DNA of 64,000 nt, taken from Nilaparvata lugens. Taxonomy: Eukaryota > Arthropoda > Insecta > Hemiptera > Delphacidae. Below the pieces are notes generated by a model. That model was not told the DNA's origin. It made no database searches and saw only the letters and a program-made list of their open reading frames with translations. The stretch covers positions 99,082,380 to 99,146,379 of the forward strand of contig NC_052518.1 of the NCBI RefSeq assembly GCF_014356525.2, read 5' to 3'. Below, piece after piece: positions 34,000 to 45,597 of this stretch. The position numbers and the translations under genes were made by a program. The first letter of the stretch is position 1; the number at the start of each line of letters is the position of its first letter.

Positions 34000-34140
34000 T
34001 ATTTTTCTCTTTTTATGGGCCAGGGGGTTGGCTGGTGGCACCGCCCCCTGCTTGAAGGGGGTAAACGGGGGTACGCTGGATAGCCGCCCCCTAGTTTAAG
34101 GGGGGTAGAGGGGTACGCTGGATAGCCGCCCCCAATAACG
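34000..34140. repeat. GC-rich direct repeat
   Basis: GGGGTACGCTGGATAGCCGC CCCC occurs twice (34067-34091 and 34109-34133) inside a run of G and C tracts. No function can be assigned. Confidence 0.7.
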
Positions 34141-34215
34141 AACTACTGCGCAGAAGTCGTCTCAACTCTGCTCACTGCTAAATAGTCCCAGCTCAAGCAC
34201 TAGGCCTAGATTTCA

Positions 34216-34500
34216 ACCTCAATATTAATAATCCCGAGATTACTGGACTTGTATATAATTATAGAATTACGTACAAGTAAAGGGGAATACGTAGAAGGCA
34301 AGTTTCACTTGTCAATGGACAGGAAGATATATACAAGACAAGTAAAGAGACAAGATAAGACAACAATAAAAAGAGAATATCTAAGAGACTTGGTTTTCAC
34401 CCTCAATAGTAATAATCCCGAGATTACTGGACTTGTAAAGAATTATAGAATTACGTACAAGATGGGAATACGCGAAAGTTTCACTTGTCAATGGATAGAT
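34216..34500. repeat. Direct duplication, period about 186 bp
   Basis: AATAATCCCGAGATTACTGG ACTTGTA and TTTCACTTGTCAATGGA recur at a spacing of about 186 bp. The phrase AGAGACAAGATAAGACAACA appears again at 34748. Confidence 0.8.
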
Positions 34501-34745
34501 AGATAGATAGATAGATAGGCTGCCTTTATTTTAACCTGGAGGGCGAAGTTAGGGCGCAGCCGGCCCTCTCTCCCACTTAACCCTCCTATACAATTCTAAT
34601 GCATCTACATCAAAACATAATGAAATAATCTCTTAAATATAATAATAAGTAATATGATAGAAAAAATATATATATAATATAAATCAATAATTGAAAAAAA
34701 AAACAAAATCAATTTCATTCAATTTAGTAGAATATATTCGGAAGG
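34497..34745 (-). mobile_element. LINE 3' end with (GATA)n tail
   Basis: A GATA tract followed by GGCTGCCTTTATTTTAACCT and GGGCGCAGCCGGCCCTCTCT CCC, read on the minus strand as a 3' end followed by a TATC tail. Confidence 0.55.
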
Positions 34746-35227
34746 TGAAGAGACAAGATAAGACAACAATAAAAATTACAAGAAAAAGAGAGCAAGATTT
34801 GAGAGTAAAAGAGTTAACTTTTGAGTTCAACTGTTGAGGGTAAACAGTCAAGAGTTGAAATTCATCTTTATTTTATCATTTTTTACAATGAAGCACAGAT
34901 CGGGAGAGAAAAACAAGGAATAACTTGGACTAACTCTCTGCCAAAGTTTCTGAGACAAAGAGTATAAAAAGCATTAATACCCTCTGAACTCTCTGCATAG
35001 AGATCTCCATCAATAAATCGACTCCAGTAAAGCGTGAAAGTCCTGAAGACGTGAGTCCTATTCGAAGATTCTACTCAAAATGTTGATAACTCAAGTTATT
35101 CTCCTATACACCCAGCATAAGAAATCCTTCTGGTATATGCGCTTAGGAGTGACTATATTCCCAAGATTTACTTGAGAAAAAAGTTTATTTCACGTTTAGT
35201 AATTAGAATAAGACTCAACTGAAAAAA

Positions 35228-35264
35228 AATCTGGTGTGGCGCACTCACACAACTTTCCTTGCTC
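35228..35264 (+). mobile_element. Terminal fragment of the GGCGCACTCACACAAC repeat
   Basis: AATCTGGTGTGGCGCACTCA CACAACTTTCCTTGC only; the rest of the element is absent. Confidence 0.8.
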
Positions 35265-35689
35265 ATTGAACTGTAAGCCCCATTCTTAAAGGAGAATAAT
35301 TTAGGGGAATAACATAATGACGATTGGCAGCAACATATTTGACACTACGATCAGACTACTGTATATCTGCATACTGTATATATAATTGTTCTCTGAATAC
35401 CCAATTTTGAATGATGTATTCACTGAGATATTTATGAAAACATAGAAGTTAACAGGATTTCTCTCAATAATTGCTTCAATGACACAGATATAAAATTATT
35501 AATGATACATTAGATAAGAATACAAATATTGAACCAACTAAGGTACTTCTTTCTATGATTCGGCCAGCACGTTTCCAAGTTTCTGAGACAAAGAGTATAG
35601 AATGCAATCATACACTCCATACTCCTCTGCATTGAGGCATTGAGACCTCCATCAAGCGTGAATAAGCGTCATATACAAAAGCTTCAAAT

Positions 35690-35945
35690 ACATAGGCCTA
35701 AGCTTCGAATACAAAGGTTGTATTTTCTCAGCCAATGATAGTAAAGCTTAACCTATATCGGTTGACAGCTAACGGCTTCATTCATACTTTAATATTCTAC
35801 TGCTCAATGTTTAAGCTTTCAATTTACTAAAGATTGATAATCGTGTAACAACCGAAACTATACTATACGAGAATCTCAAGTCGTTTTATTAAATTTATTG
35901 GTTTTGACACTATCAAGTCATTTTCATAGAATATTTCTTCTTTTC
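35690..35945 (+). repeat. Dispersed repeat B, copy 1
   Basis: Contains GCCAATGATAGTAAAGCT, GGTTGACAGCTAACG, AATATTCTACTGCTC, AGATTGATAATCGTGTAACA and TTGGTTTTGACACTATCAAG. Related copies lie at 43850-44270, 49290-49560, 50030-50245 and 53380-53560. No ORF; probably a MITE with poorly defined ends. Confidence 0.7.
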
Positions 35946-36261
35946 ACCTCTCACAATCTCGGAACATATTTGATAATATTACTGTAAAAGTCTTCAGTAA
36001 GTAGGTTAATATGATGCATGGTATTTCACACTTACTGTTAATTATATTTTTAACGTTAGAACGTAAGTAAAATTTTTATTTTGTTAAACACATGAATAAA
36101 GGAACCTGAATCTGAACATCTATGAAAGTTAGCTCTAACAATGCATTATTATTAGAATAGGGTAAGATTAATTCATCTGATTAATTGGATCAGACTTTAC
36201 ATGTGCTTAAAAACAATTGGTTTGTGTGATCCTAGCCTAATGGTCTGTCATATCTACATTC

Positions 36262-36310
36262 AGCTATTAACGTGCCTGGTCGCGGGTTCGAATCACGTCA
36301 AACGCATGGT
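36262..36310 (+). mobile_element. tRNA-like SINE fragment (B-box)
   Basis: GTCGCGGGTTCGAATCACGT is a polymerase III B-box-like segment followed by CAAACGCATGG. The A-box part is missing. Confidence 0.5.
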
Positions 36311-36423
36311 TGTTCAATCATATCTTCTCATAGCCAATGTACAATTTAAAACTTATGAGCACCAACTAGAAAAAATAAACTTGGAAAGAGTTTCTGCAAA
36401 CGTTTATTACTTAACACCTGGGT

Positions 36424-36540
36424 GATTTGATTAGACTGATCAAACGTCCATGCCTACTAGCGGGATTCGAACCCGCGATCAGGTGGCTCTAGCAAACTGA
36501 AGGGTGCAACGCCGTAGTCGTCTTAACTACGTTAGGGAGA
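36424..36540 (-). mobile_element. tRNA-derived SINE, partial
   Basis: The reverse complement reads AAGACGACTACGGCGTTGCA CCCTTCAG ... GATCGCGGGTTCGAATCCCG CTAGTAGGCATGGACGTTTG, colinear with the SINE at 44599-44771. The head (A-box) is truncated and the tail is missing. Confidence 0.8.
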
Positions 36541-37490
36541 GCGCGTCACAGAAAGCATCGAGAATTGGTGTGAGGCAAATAAACTGAAAGTCAATGTCGA
36601 GAAAACCTGTTTTATGGATTTCCTGTTTTTACCTGTTTTTCCAACCGCCCGGAATTCTCTAATTCACTAAATTTCAAGTTGGATTCAAAACAAATCAAAT
36701 GTACAGGTGCTTGTGGTTTTCTAGGAATCGAGGTTGACTCTGGATTGAAGTGGAATTACCATGTGGACGAGGTCATGAAGCGACTTAGTAGGGCAACATT
36801 TGCGATATCAAGATTAACGACGAGTCTGAACAAGAAAGTAGTATTCTAGGCTTATTATGGTTACTTTCAACCGCTACTGACCTACGGCTTCATCTTGTGG
36901 GGCTCATCAACTGGAATTGTCAGAGTATTCAAGGCACAGAAGCGAGTGGTCAGGATGATGCTGGGGAAACCTCCTATCACTCCTTGAAGGCCACTGTTCC
37001 AAAGTGCAAAAAACTCTGACACTTCCCTGTCTATACATACTCGAGGCTGCACTACATGGACTCAAAATAGAGCTCCTGGGCTAGAGGATCGGATATACAC
37101 GGCTACAACACGAGGTCTAGGAATGCTCTAAGACTAGATGCTCATAGAAAGTCTTTTCCAAGGTAGTCCTGATCACATGAGCAGGAAAATATTGAACTTT
37201 CTCCCACCTGTTATATCTGAGATTGACTCTGAAGTTTTGTTGAAGATTAAGTTGAAGGATTGGCTGATCGAAAAATCCTTTTACAGTATAATGGAACTTT
37301 TTGAATTGAGAAATTTTTTAAAATGATGTGATTCTTGTCATCTTGGCAGCGAATTGAATTATTTTTTGTTATTTAAAAATCTTAATATTTTTACAATGTA
37401 ATTTACCAATGTGACTATGTATTTGACTTGTGTCGATATTGTATTATTGTACAATGCATGACATCAATAAAATTGAAATGAAATGAAAAC
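36541..37490 (+). pseudogene. Jockey-like LINE ORF2 C-terminus and 3' end
   Basis: Plus-strand frames read ESIENWCEANKLKVNVEKT, then FLGIEVDSGLKWNYHVDEVM and KRLSRATFAISRLTTSLNKK, then AYYGYFQPLLTYGFILWGSS and KAQKRVVRMMLGKPPITP, the canonical YLGI..D..L.W..H....KLS.A.....L......AYY....P.L.YG...WG order of Jockey-type ORF2. Later a frame from 37138 ends in IEKSFYSIMELFELRNFLK. Stops and shifts make it a fossil. The 3' end is ACATCAATAAAATTGAAATG with a GAAAT tail. Confidence 0.9.
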
Positions 37491-38172
37491 TATTCTGGCC
37501 AGCAAAATTGTTTATAACTAAATATAGATTGTTTGTTCAAAGTCTATTGATTACATCACACATTAGAAATTAATTATTTTGAAATCTTTGAGATTAATCC
37601 GGATCTATTTTCTGACAAGTGTTGCAAATTCAGCTCAACTTTTTTCAAAAAACCGATTCTAAAAAATAAAAATACAGCCTACTTGAAAAACTTCAAGTAA
37701 ATTAGATTAGATTTGTTGAACCGTGAACGGTCCTCAGTCAAAAGCAGCTTGAAGAGCGTTAATCATTTTAACAGGTTGAAAAAATCGGCAGCCAGTTCAC
37801 GTGACCCGGAAAACGAAAAAATCACGTTAGAAATCAGGCCAGGTTTTTTACAAAAAGCTAAAAGTCGGAGGAGCAAATTGGACATCAAAGGATAGAAAGA
37901 GATCGAGCAAAAAAAGTTCTCCTGTCTCACTGCTAATTGGCACGGACAAATTAAATTAAACAGCTTGGATGGGGCAATAATTTAAAAAAGTGGGGTGGCG
38001 CACTATCACCCTAAGAACGGAGCTCAAGAACACTGCTGATGCACAATCCGTCAGCCCTATACAAACTCTCGTTTCAATTGATAAGAAACCCAATTTAATT
38101 GATCCTAGTCTCTCTGATGTGTATCAATACACACTAAAAATTGCATAATTGAATTGATATACATAACAATTA
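37491..38172. other. Unassigned DNA
   Basis: AT-rich with one 60-codon open frame (37713-37895, basic, no recognised motif). Ends with GGTGGCGCACTATCACCC, faintly like the GGCGCACTCACAC repeat. Confidence 0.4.
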
Positions 38173-38794
38173 ACTAGTAGTTCTGTGAACAGTAGACCTC
38201 GCGCAGTTATAAACCATAGCCTCCTCTGTCTATACTGTCCATCAGAGTAAATTCTGTCCTGTCCTGTCGTGTCGGCGAGATATCGGTGTGAGAACGACTA
38301 ATGGCTGTTGGGGTTGGTGTATCAAAAATGCTAACATCAAAAGTTAATCTTCAAGGCATACTAGCAACAGGTCAGCCCGAGTTGAAAGCAGAAGAAGGTC
38401 GAGAGAAAATACTATGTTACTTTCAGTTATAAATTGCATGAAACAAAGGCTCAACTTACACTTACGCGTCTCAGGTCGAGAAGAGACTCGACTCTAGTCG
38501 AGAGCATGTGTTTCCAAATGGTGACAGACCAGTCGATTCTAGTCAGCGACGTCACCATTTGAAAACACATGCTCTCGACTAGAGTCGAGTCTCTTCTCGA
38601 CCTGAGTCGCGTAAGTGTGAGTTGAGCCTAATAGTCTACACAACAGATGATTTTTTTACTAAGTTACATTGAGATATCAACTGCATGCGTCATTGTATGC
38701 AATTAATAATTCACTCGACAGTTGACTTATGATGAATAATTCTATATTCAGACTTTTTCGGTAATATTAGCGTTCGAAGGAGACTCCTTTTCTT
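38173..38794 (+). repeat. Dispersed repeat C, copy 2, with a nested fold-back
   Basis: Colinear with 4526-5008 from AACTAGTAGTTCTGTGAACA to GCGTTCGAAGGAGACTCCTT, except for the inserted fold-back at 38446-38628. Confidence 0.85.
38446..38628. mobile_element. Fold-back MITE, 75-bp arms
   Basis: The arms AGGCTCAACTTACACTTACG CG ... GAGAAGAGACTCGACTCTAG ... GAGAGCATGTGTTTCCAAAT GGTGAC are mirrored almost perfectly around a 25-nt loop. It lies inside repeat C copy 2 and is absent from copy 1, so it is the younger insertion. Confidence 0.92.
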
Positions 38795-39119
38795 TTTGTA
38801 TTATTCTTAAAAGGCAAAGTTTCAAAAAACCTTATATATAAGTCGAAGCGCCTTGTTTCAAAGTACTTGTATACCAAATTTCAACCAAATCGGACAATAA
38901 CTTCAGACTTCTCCATCAAAAGCTTTTGCTCAGATATGTGTATTAGTGAGGACAGCGATAATGAAGCGATTTTACAGTCAAGGCGTCCTAAATAAAGTGA
39001 CTGGGGTCTTAAAAGGTCTTATTACTAAAGGCCGAAACACACGAGGCGTTCTTTTAGACTAGTCGGCATGGCTTGGATGATCGGGTTGGCGTATCGAGAA
39101 TATTTAGTTTCGGCTCCTA

Positions 39120-39480
39120 CGGGGCGTTTACATTAGTCAAGTTTACTTGAATTCAAGTTCTGAATAAAATTAATCTATTTTGAAAACTTGAAATCAAGTT
39201 TACAAGAACAGAAACTTGAATCCACTAAACCAATGTAAACCATTCTTCAAGTTTTGTAGATGTTGAACATGTTTGACTTTTGGATTCAACTTGAATCTTG
39301 ATATAAAATTCATCCTAGAAATGGGTAGATGAGATAAGATCAGTTGTCCGTCAATGTAGAATGTATAAAAACAACTAAATAGGAAAATATATATGAAATT
39401 TTTCGGTATCGCCCATTCAGCTGAAACATTAAAAAACTTGAATTCAAGTAAACTTTACCAATGAAAACCCTACTTCAGCA
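39120..39480. repeat. Repeat rich in AAACTTGAATTCAAG
   Basis: Opens with TTTACATTAGTCAAGTTTAC TTGAATTCAAGTT and closes with AACTTGAATTCAAGTAAACT TTACCAATGAAAACCC, so it has inverted ends and is probably a MITE. Related phrases are at 25855-25990 and 27080-27200. Confidence 0.6.
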
Positions 39481-39924
39481 ACGACTGTAGCGGCGCTGTA
39501 TAAGTGTATAGACTGTATAAGCTGTATAGACTATATATAGTCTATAGTCTATACATAGACTACAAACCTACTACCATTATGGGATTCAAACCCACGACCA
39601 GCTATCAGAATGTAGCAACGCCTCGGCAATGATGGCCTGCAATAAATATTACTTATTAACGAGTATTTCTTTTCTATTATGATGAGACAATCATGAATTA
39701 ATTCATCACAAACTTGAAAAATGCATCATTCTACAGGTCCACAGTCTTACTTATAAAATGTTATAAATTTTCGGCTGTAATTGATGAACGATTTTATGAA
39801 AATGATTTTTTCTAATTTGAGTGGGATTATAAATTATTTTAAACTAGATAATTATTCCTCTTTTAGTGTTAATTCATAAACCTAATAGAGTAGGGTTTTG
39901 CATTATTCCATTACTTTAACGTTA

Positions 39925-40845
39925 AGGGTACGTTTATGTCGGAGCTGTGATAAACGATCCTAGCAACGATGAGAAAAGCGATGCTAGTAGGGAGTAGCGC
40001 TCAGCTTCTATCGACTGTCCATGCCGACAGTCGTGCTTGAAGCTTGATTCGTGAGTTCATGTTTTGAAAAACCAATTTGTGTATGCTATAATGAGTGATT
40101 CTGATGAAGATTTTATTTTTGCATCGAATACAGTAAAGCATTACTTACTAGGTTGTAGAGAACGTGAATATTATGCACATCCCATCAATGTGGAGATTTT
40201 CATCATGTGGAGAATTCATGTGTATTTGGGGATCGAGTATCATAATTTGTATAAAGATTTAAGACAGCATTCAAAAAATTTTTTTGACTATATGAGAATG
40301 GAAATAGAAACTTTCGACTACATTTTGACGAGAGTTTCCAATAATCTCCAAAAGGACTGGAATAATTATCACATAAGTCTTATCATGACAGATGAGCGAT
40401 TAATGCTAACATTAAGCTAAGTAGGTTTATACAAGAAAGTTATATTCTTTGATAAAATAGAAACAATTGAATTTATTCTTGAAATGCATACATCAAGGTC
40501 TATATTACGTTTCATTATTATCATTGACAATTAGATAGAATTTTGTGATTGAATAAGAAATAGTTAATAAAGTAAAGAAAATTTCACTTGCTTACGAAAC
40601 TTCACATATAAATCAACCCAAATCATGAAAAAATATTGGTCCATGTTTGTACTTTGTATTCTAAAACTCGATACTAGCCTCGATACTAGCTTCGAAAATG
40701 AACCGAGCCATTATCGATGCTCTTATCGATGGTCAGGACCCAAGATCGATTTTCATTGCAGCTCCGACATAAACAGGACTATTAGAAAGCACGTTGGTAT
40801 TATCTACGCGTTGCTATAATCGCAGCTCCGACATAAACGTACCCT
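39925..40845 (+). mobile_element. Harbinger transposon, internally deleted, TTA duplication
   Basis: Termini AGGGTACGTTTATGTCGGAG CTGTGAT and the inverse ATCGCAGCTCCGACATAAAC GTACCCT are flanked by TTA on both sides (39922-39924, 40846-40848), the three-base target site of PIF/Harbinger elements. It is 921 bp, too short for a full element, and holds one truncated transposase ORF. The right interior (GCAGCTCCGAC) repeats part of the terminus. Confidence 0.95.
40091..40420 (+). CDS. Truncated HARBI1-like transposase (N-terminal part)
   Basis: The frame starts MSDSDEDF and continues YYAHPINVEIFIMWRIHVYL, YKDLRQHSKNFFDYMRMEIE, TFDYILTRVSNNLQKDWNNY, then ISLIMTDERLMLTLS and a stop. The order HP.N......F...Y.DLR.H...FF.Y.RM...TFDYIL..V...L.....N....I....RL..TL is the N-terminal region of insect HARBI1-like nucleases. 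About 110 residues are left out of the usual 350-400; the DDE nuclease domain is absent. The alternative in-frame ATG at 40064 adds nine residues without family similarity, so 40091 is preferred. In the absence of a catalytic domain it cannot transpose itself. Confidence 0.88.
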   Translation: MSDSDEDFIFASNTVKHYLLGCREREYYAHPINVEIFIMWRIHVYLGIEYHNLYKDLRQHSKNFFDYMRMEIETFDYILTRVSNNLQKDWNNYHISLIMTDERLMLTLS

Positions 40846-41102
40846 TTAAGTCGTATCCTGGGGTCAACCAGACGTTTATGTTTTCACTATTTCAATAACG
40901 CTCTATACCAGTAGTGACGTTGCTAGGGACTGAACTAAACTAAAGTAATATTTTCAGTACAATAACTTTCCACACCAGTAGCTTTGTTGTAGGAAATGTA
41001 ATCCCTCAAATCAAATTTGCATTTCCATTCATCCTTTCGTGCAAGGTATTTGATTCAGTTTTCTATCTGTTTTATACGAGACGTGGCTATCATAGCGAAA
41101 TA

Positions 41103-41870
41103 TCAATTCACATGATGATAGAATTGGAAAGGGTTCTTAGACAAATGCGAAAGATTCAATATTTCGTAATTTATAGCCGACATTAAACTTGTTATTATTG
41201 TTAGAACTGATGTAGTCGAGAGCAGTTCGGTGGAAGTGTAGAGTGATAAGGGGAGTTGGCAATTAAGGTCTTGACTGCGAGCACTGTTGCTTTCACGAGG
41301 GTCGATCACTGTGAATGCCAAACTAAAAGCGCTCAAGCACGCAGAAAATATTGCTTCGCCACCCTTGGAATCTGCAGACGATATTAATAATAATTGCGCG
41401 CCACAGGACATCTTTGAGCATTATACATGCAACCCATGTTCGTTCATAGGCATTGCACAAAGAGTTGGATACTCAGTTGTAATTGCGATCCTCATTCAAT
41501 GAATAATGACTTGTTGGGGATTATGAGAATCTGTGGGCGGATAATTGATTAATTATACACCAATTCCCATCCCTATATTAAATATTTGGATTTCATCTTG
41601 ATGATAGCCCTACATGGATACTTATGATGTGAACACAGTTCGAAACAAACTGTTTATGAAAAGATAACAAGTTAGAGTTTTATGAGAAATTTTAAAAGAT
41701 GTTTTATTTTATTTTCATCTTGTTCAATGTAAATTTTTAATGAATAAAGTGTTAATTACAAAAGCACATTTACAACAATACATCGCAATAGTTGCAAAGT
41801 CGACACATCGTCGACATCGATTTTGAACTGACCCATCATATATGTCATAGAGATTAGAGAAAAGATAGCA
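41103..41870. other. Unassigned DNA between transposons
   Basis: Short overlapping open frames on both strands at 41103-41502 show no recognised motif. Composition around 41210-41480 is less AT-rich than the surroundings. Confidence 0.4.
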
Positions 41871-41872
41871 TA

Positions 41873-42121
41873 AGGAGATATCCCACGTTATCAGTCGTTT
41901 ATGTTTCAAATTTCAAGCCGATTTCTAGTTAACTCAAGCCAATCACTATCGACTACTGACTATTATTACTGTTTTGTTGGGGTGAGAGTGTAAGAACGGC
42001 ACAGTATGAGAGACTACCAACATCACATAGTTTTACGAAAAATAAGTACTAGGACTATCGGCTTGAGTTAATCAACAGTAAAAATTGGAACATAAACGCC
42101 CTAAACCATGGGATATCTTCT
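41873..42121. mobile_element. MITE with AAGGAGATATCCCA ends
   Basis: The left AAGGAGATATCCCACGTTAT CAGTCGTTTATG and inverted right CATAAACGCCCTAAACCATG GGATATCTTCTT are 32-bp imperfect inverted repeats, with a second inner pair (GCCGATTTCTAGTTAACTCA / GGCTTGAGTTAATCAACAG). Confidence 0.85.
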
Positions 42122-42272
42122 TGTACTTTGTTGTCTCTACTCATTTTAAGGATTTTTTATTATGTATTTTGACCTAATTATGATTTCATTATGTATCATA
42201 ATTTTATAAAATATTTTGTGACGTAGCCTTATGTACTACTGTACCGCCAGGCTAAATAAATTGATTGATTGA
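42122..42272 (+). mobile_element. LINE 3' end with TTGA-type tail
   Basis: GTGACGTAGCCTTATGTACT ACTGTACCGCCAGGC followed by TAAATAAATTGATTGATTG. No coding part. Confidence 0.55.
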
Positions 42273-43109
42273 AGCCACTCCAACATCAATAATTTCTTGT
42301 TTTCGTCTTGAGAATTGTTTTTCAACTATAAGAATGAGATAAAAGGTTTATTATTTATTCGTTCCATGAACGACTGAACTAGAATAGTTTAAATTGGATT
42401 TACTTTTCACAGATTCGAGTCAGCTGGAAGGCGGGCTTAGAGTTTGGATAGGTTATTCCAACAATTTATGCGTTCTGTGTGAATCCATCCAGTCTTGGTA
42501 AATCACATCTTTATAATAGGTCCGATTTATTATAATTTCTGACTCTGAATGAATCGTATTCCCTATCTTATACATGCTTCAACAAATCTGAATAATTATC
42601 GATCTGTGTTTTTGGCTAATCACAGCTTTCTGTTAAGTTGTTAGGGTGATGCTATTGTAGGTTTTGTATATTGGTTTAAATAAATTCACTTGGTATTGTG
42701 AAAACAATATCGAGGCGTTTTTATTCATGTTCAAATAATCTAGAGATTGATAATAATTGTTAACAATCGAAACTAACACCAGAATTAAAAATCAGAGTAC
42801 CCTTTTCAGATTGATTTTTGACCGAAGCGAAGCTGAGGTCTTAGTTTCGACTCGATCGGCTTTATTTGTCTGTTTGTTTGTACCGCAGTTACAGTCGCAG
42901 AGCATGATTAATAATCCAAACCACTGTCTCGTCTGAAAAAACGCCTCGTGTGTTTCAGCCCTTAGGAATTTGACAAATGTGTACAATCAATTAGATGTGT
43001 GGTGGATCAGTTTGGAGACAACGAATATGTAGTTCATGAAATAATACATACTCAAACGAATAAAATAATGCAGAATTTTGAATGTTGGTGTGGTTGGGAA
43101 GCATGATAG

Positions 43110-43560
43110 CATCACGGCTAATTTGCGTTGAGATGGAGAGAAAGAGCAGCCGACCGAGCAACGTCTTCACACTCCATTTGACGAGCCGCTGAAGGGAGGG
43201 CAGGGTGGCCCCCCTTCATAGCACAGAGGGCCGCATAACAAATGACGAAAAATATTTCAGGCTCAGTGGGATCAGTGCGCAAATAAAAGCTTTTCAAAAA
43301 GAGGATTTCGCACCTGGCTCACCTCCGGGAGGGGGAGGGTACCCCCTCCCACGCCGAAGCCCCTTGGATTTGCATTGGTGAGTTGTTGTTGTTGTTAATT
43401 GCCCCCTAAATCACGCTCCACAGCTCAAGAAGCTGTTCAGCCGCCAGGCATTATTAACAAGATTAGCGCCCCTTCAAACTCTGCACAGGGCTTAGTCGGT
43501 CACTTGCCCTTCACCCCTCCTCCCTACCTTCACCACCCCAAACCCCCCCCCCCACAAACA
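43110..43560. other. GC-richer non-repetitive block
   Basis: No copy elsewhere in the window, no long open frame with recognisable homology, composition well above the local average, with C-runs near 43540-43555 and GGAGGGGGAGGGTACCCCCT near 43330. Could be regulatory or an unrecognised exon region. Confidence 0.35.
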
Positions 43561-43849
43561 AGTCTTTCCTCAAAAACTCTGCAGATAAATATCTGATAGC
43601 CTATCTCAGCAACAGCGGGATCGAATACAAAGATTCTGTGAATATTTGGGATACTGCAGGATCAAATCCAAAAATACCTGTGGATGTGACTCCAGGACTG
43701 CTCTTTTGGTATCTTGCAAGCGAGTACAGTAAAAGATTTATTCGATATATTCTTAGATATATAATTAGATATATTCTTATATTTAAAATCATCTTTGACG
43801 AGCTACTAGTTTTGCTTGTTAAACCATAATCAATCTATACTATACTGGA

Positions 43850-44270
43850 AGCTTGAACATTCAGCAGTAGAATATATAGTATGATAATGCTCTGCGATTG
43901 GCTGTTAGCTGTCGACCAATGAAGGTGGAGCACTACTGTCATTGCATGAGACAAGACTCGTTTTGTTAGTTACTAAGTTTTTCATCATTGGTTGTTTTTA
44001 ACGGTTTTGATGACCATATTTGAAATTCTTGGGCGTGTCTATAGCCTCGGCCAATGACAGTAGAGCTCAACCTCCATTCTGGTCAACAGCTGATGACCGA
44101 TCGTCGAGTATCACCCATTCTATATATTATTCTGCTGGTAGTTTAGGATTTCAATTTACAAGAGATTGATAATAGTGTAACATGTAGTATCCAGTATTGA
44201 AACTAGTGATTCAAATTGTTTTGATAAATTAGCGGTTTTGATAAATATCAAGCTATTCTCATTCAATAAT
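43850..44270 (-). repeat. Dispersed repeat B, copy 2
   Basis: Contains AGCAGTAGAATATATAGTAT, TTAGCTGTCGACCAATGAAG, TACTGTCATTG and, further on, AGATTGATAATAGTGTAACA with GTTTTGATAAATATCAAG. It appears to hold two half-copies in opposite orientation. Confidence 0.65.
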
Positions 44271-44598
44271 GAAGTAACAACTAGTATCTTGTTCGAGTAT
44301 CTAGTATCGCAAATTGTTTTAATAAACAATTTTAAAATGGGACGATAAGATCCTCTAGATCTTTACATTTTAATTTAATAGAAGCATCTAATTTTGAAAC
44401 TAGAATCTCAAATTGTTCTAATAAATAAGTGGTTTTGGCAATATCAAATAGTATTCGTTCAATCTGATTATTGTTCATTGAAACGAAATCACATGAGATT
44501 ATCTACACGTGGATCCTTCTTTCTCAGATGGGACAGACTCGAAAAAGAGACATATAGAATACCACTGCTCCCAATCCTATAATGTAATAATTAAGCTG

Positions 44599-44771
44599 CC
44601 GGCCAGGATAACCGAGATGACTATGACGTTGCACCCTTAATTCTGCTAGCGCTACCTTTTCGCGGGTTCGAATCCCGCCATGGACGTTTGAACATCTCAA
44701 GTCAGCCTCGCACTTCCCATTTCCCACGCACAAGTAAAAAGCTCAAGTTGGCATCATCCTCAATAAAAAAA
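44599..44771 (+). mobile_element. tRNA-derived SINE, complete reference copy
   Basis: A-box-like GGCCAGGATAACCGAGATGA at the head, GTTGCACCCTTAATTCTGCT AGCGC, B-box TCGCGGGTTCGAATCCCGCC, then body CATGGACGTTTGAACATCTC, CACGCACAAGTAAAAAGCTC and an A-rich tail CAATAAAAAAAA. Clear polymerase III promoter organisation. Confidence 0.9.
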
Positions 44772-44779
44772 ATTCGAAG

Positions 44780-45370
44780 AGAAGTGGAAATGAGGAGGTT
44801 CATAGTTGTAAAGTCGCAAACGTATGACAGTGAACATATCAACCAATGACCATCGGGAAGATGAGGATAAACATTTCCCACAATAAATGATCGTTTAGAT
44901 CGTTATTCAACAAACATCGCAAGAATTGCACCTGGTAAACGGGAAATTCCCTTGGTTCCAAAGCAGTATCAGTTAATGCATTCATCGGCACATCCTACAA
45001 TTCACTCTCATGTCTGAATTCAAATTCACGCCATTCTCAGATGTTATAAAAGAGCAATTCTACGCCTGTCAACAAATTACAAAATGTGATGTTATCAAGA
45101 CAGGATTTCCCCTCTAATATAAAACAGAGATCAGCTTCACAAGGACCTGAGATGGGAAATTAGAATCGTATTTTCAAAGAATAAAAAACAGATCAGGATA
45201 GGATGTTCACAAGCAGATCTCGATTCAGATGATAGACCTGGTATGAGAAATGATTATAATTGCCTGATTCAGATAAGATAGGTTATGGTATGGAGAAATA
45301 TGAATTTCACAAGCATATTCAGTAATACAGGAATTAACAGTAGTAGCAGGAGCTCATCAATAGTATAAAT
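44780..45370. other. Unassigned AT-rich DNA
   Basis: No repeats or ORFs of interest recognised; runs into the AT microsatellite. Confidence 0.35.
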
Positions 45371-45382
45371 ATAAATACATAG

Positions 45383-45383
<1 letters not shown>

Positions 45384-45433
<50 letters not shown>

Positions 45434-45444
45434 ATATATATATA
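45384..45444. repeat. (AT)n microsatellite
   Basis: About 60 bp of AT repeats with one interruption. Confidence 0.95.
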
Positions 45445-45597
45445 GTAAAGGAAGTATAAACATAATGTCGGAGATCACTAATTCCATGATATTCCCTGAG
45501 TATGGTGAATTCTACACGATATCAATTCTATGAGAGGGATTTTACCAATATTTTATACTAAAATGACGACGTTATAAGTTATTGTAAAAAATATTCA

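Noticed and set aside
36262..36310. Functional tRNA gene
   Set aside because: Only the B-box region is present; no acceptor stem or A-box. It is a SINE fragment. The same applies to the tRNA-like fragment at 39570-39625.
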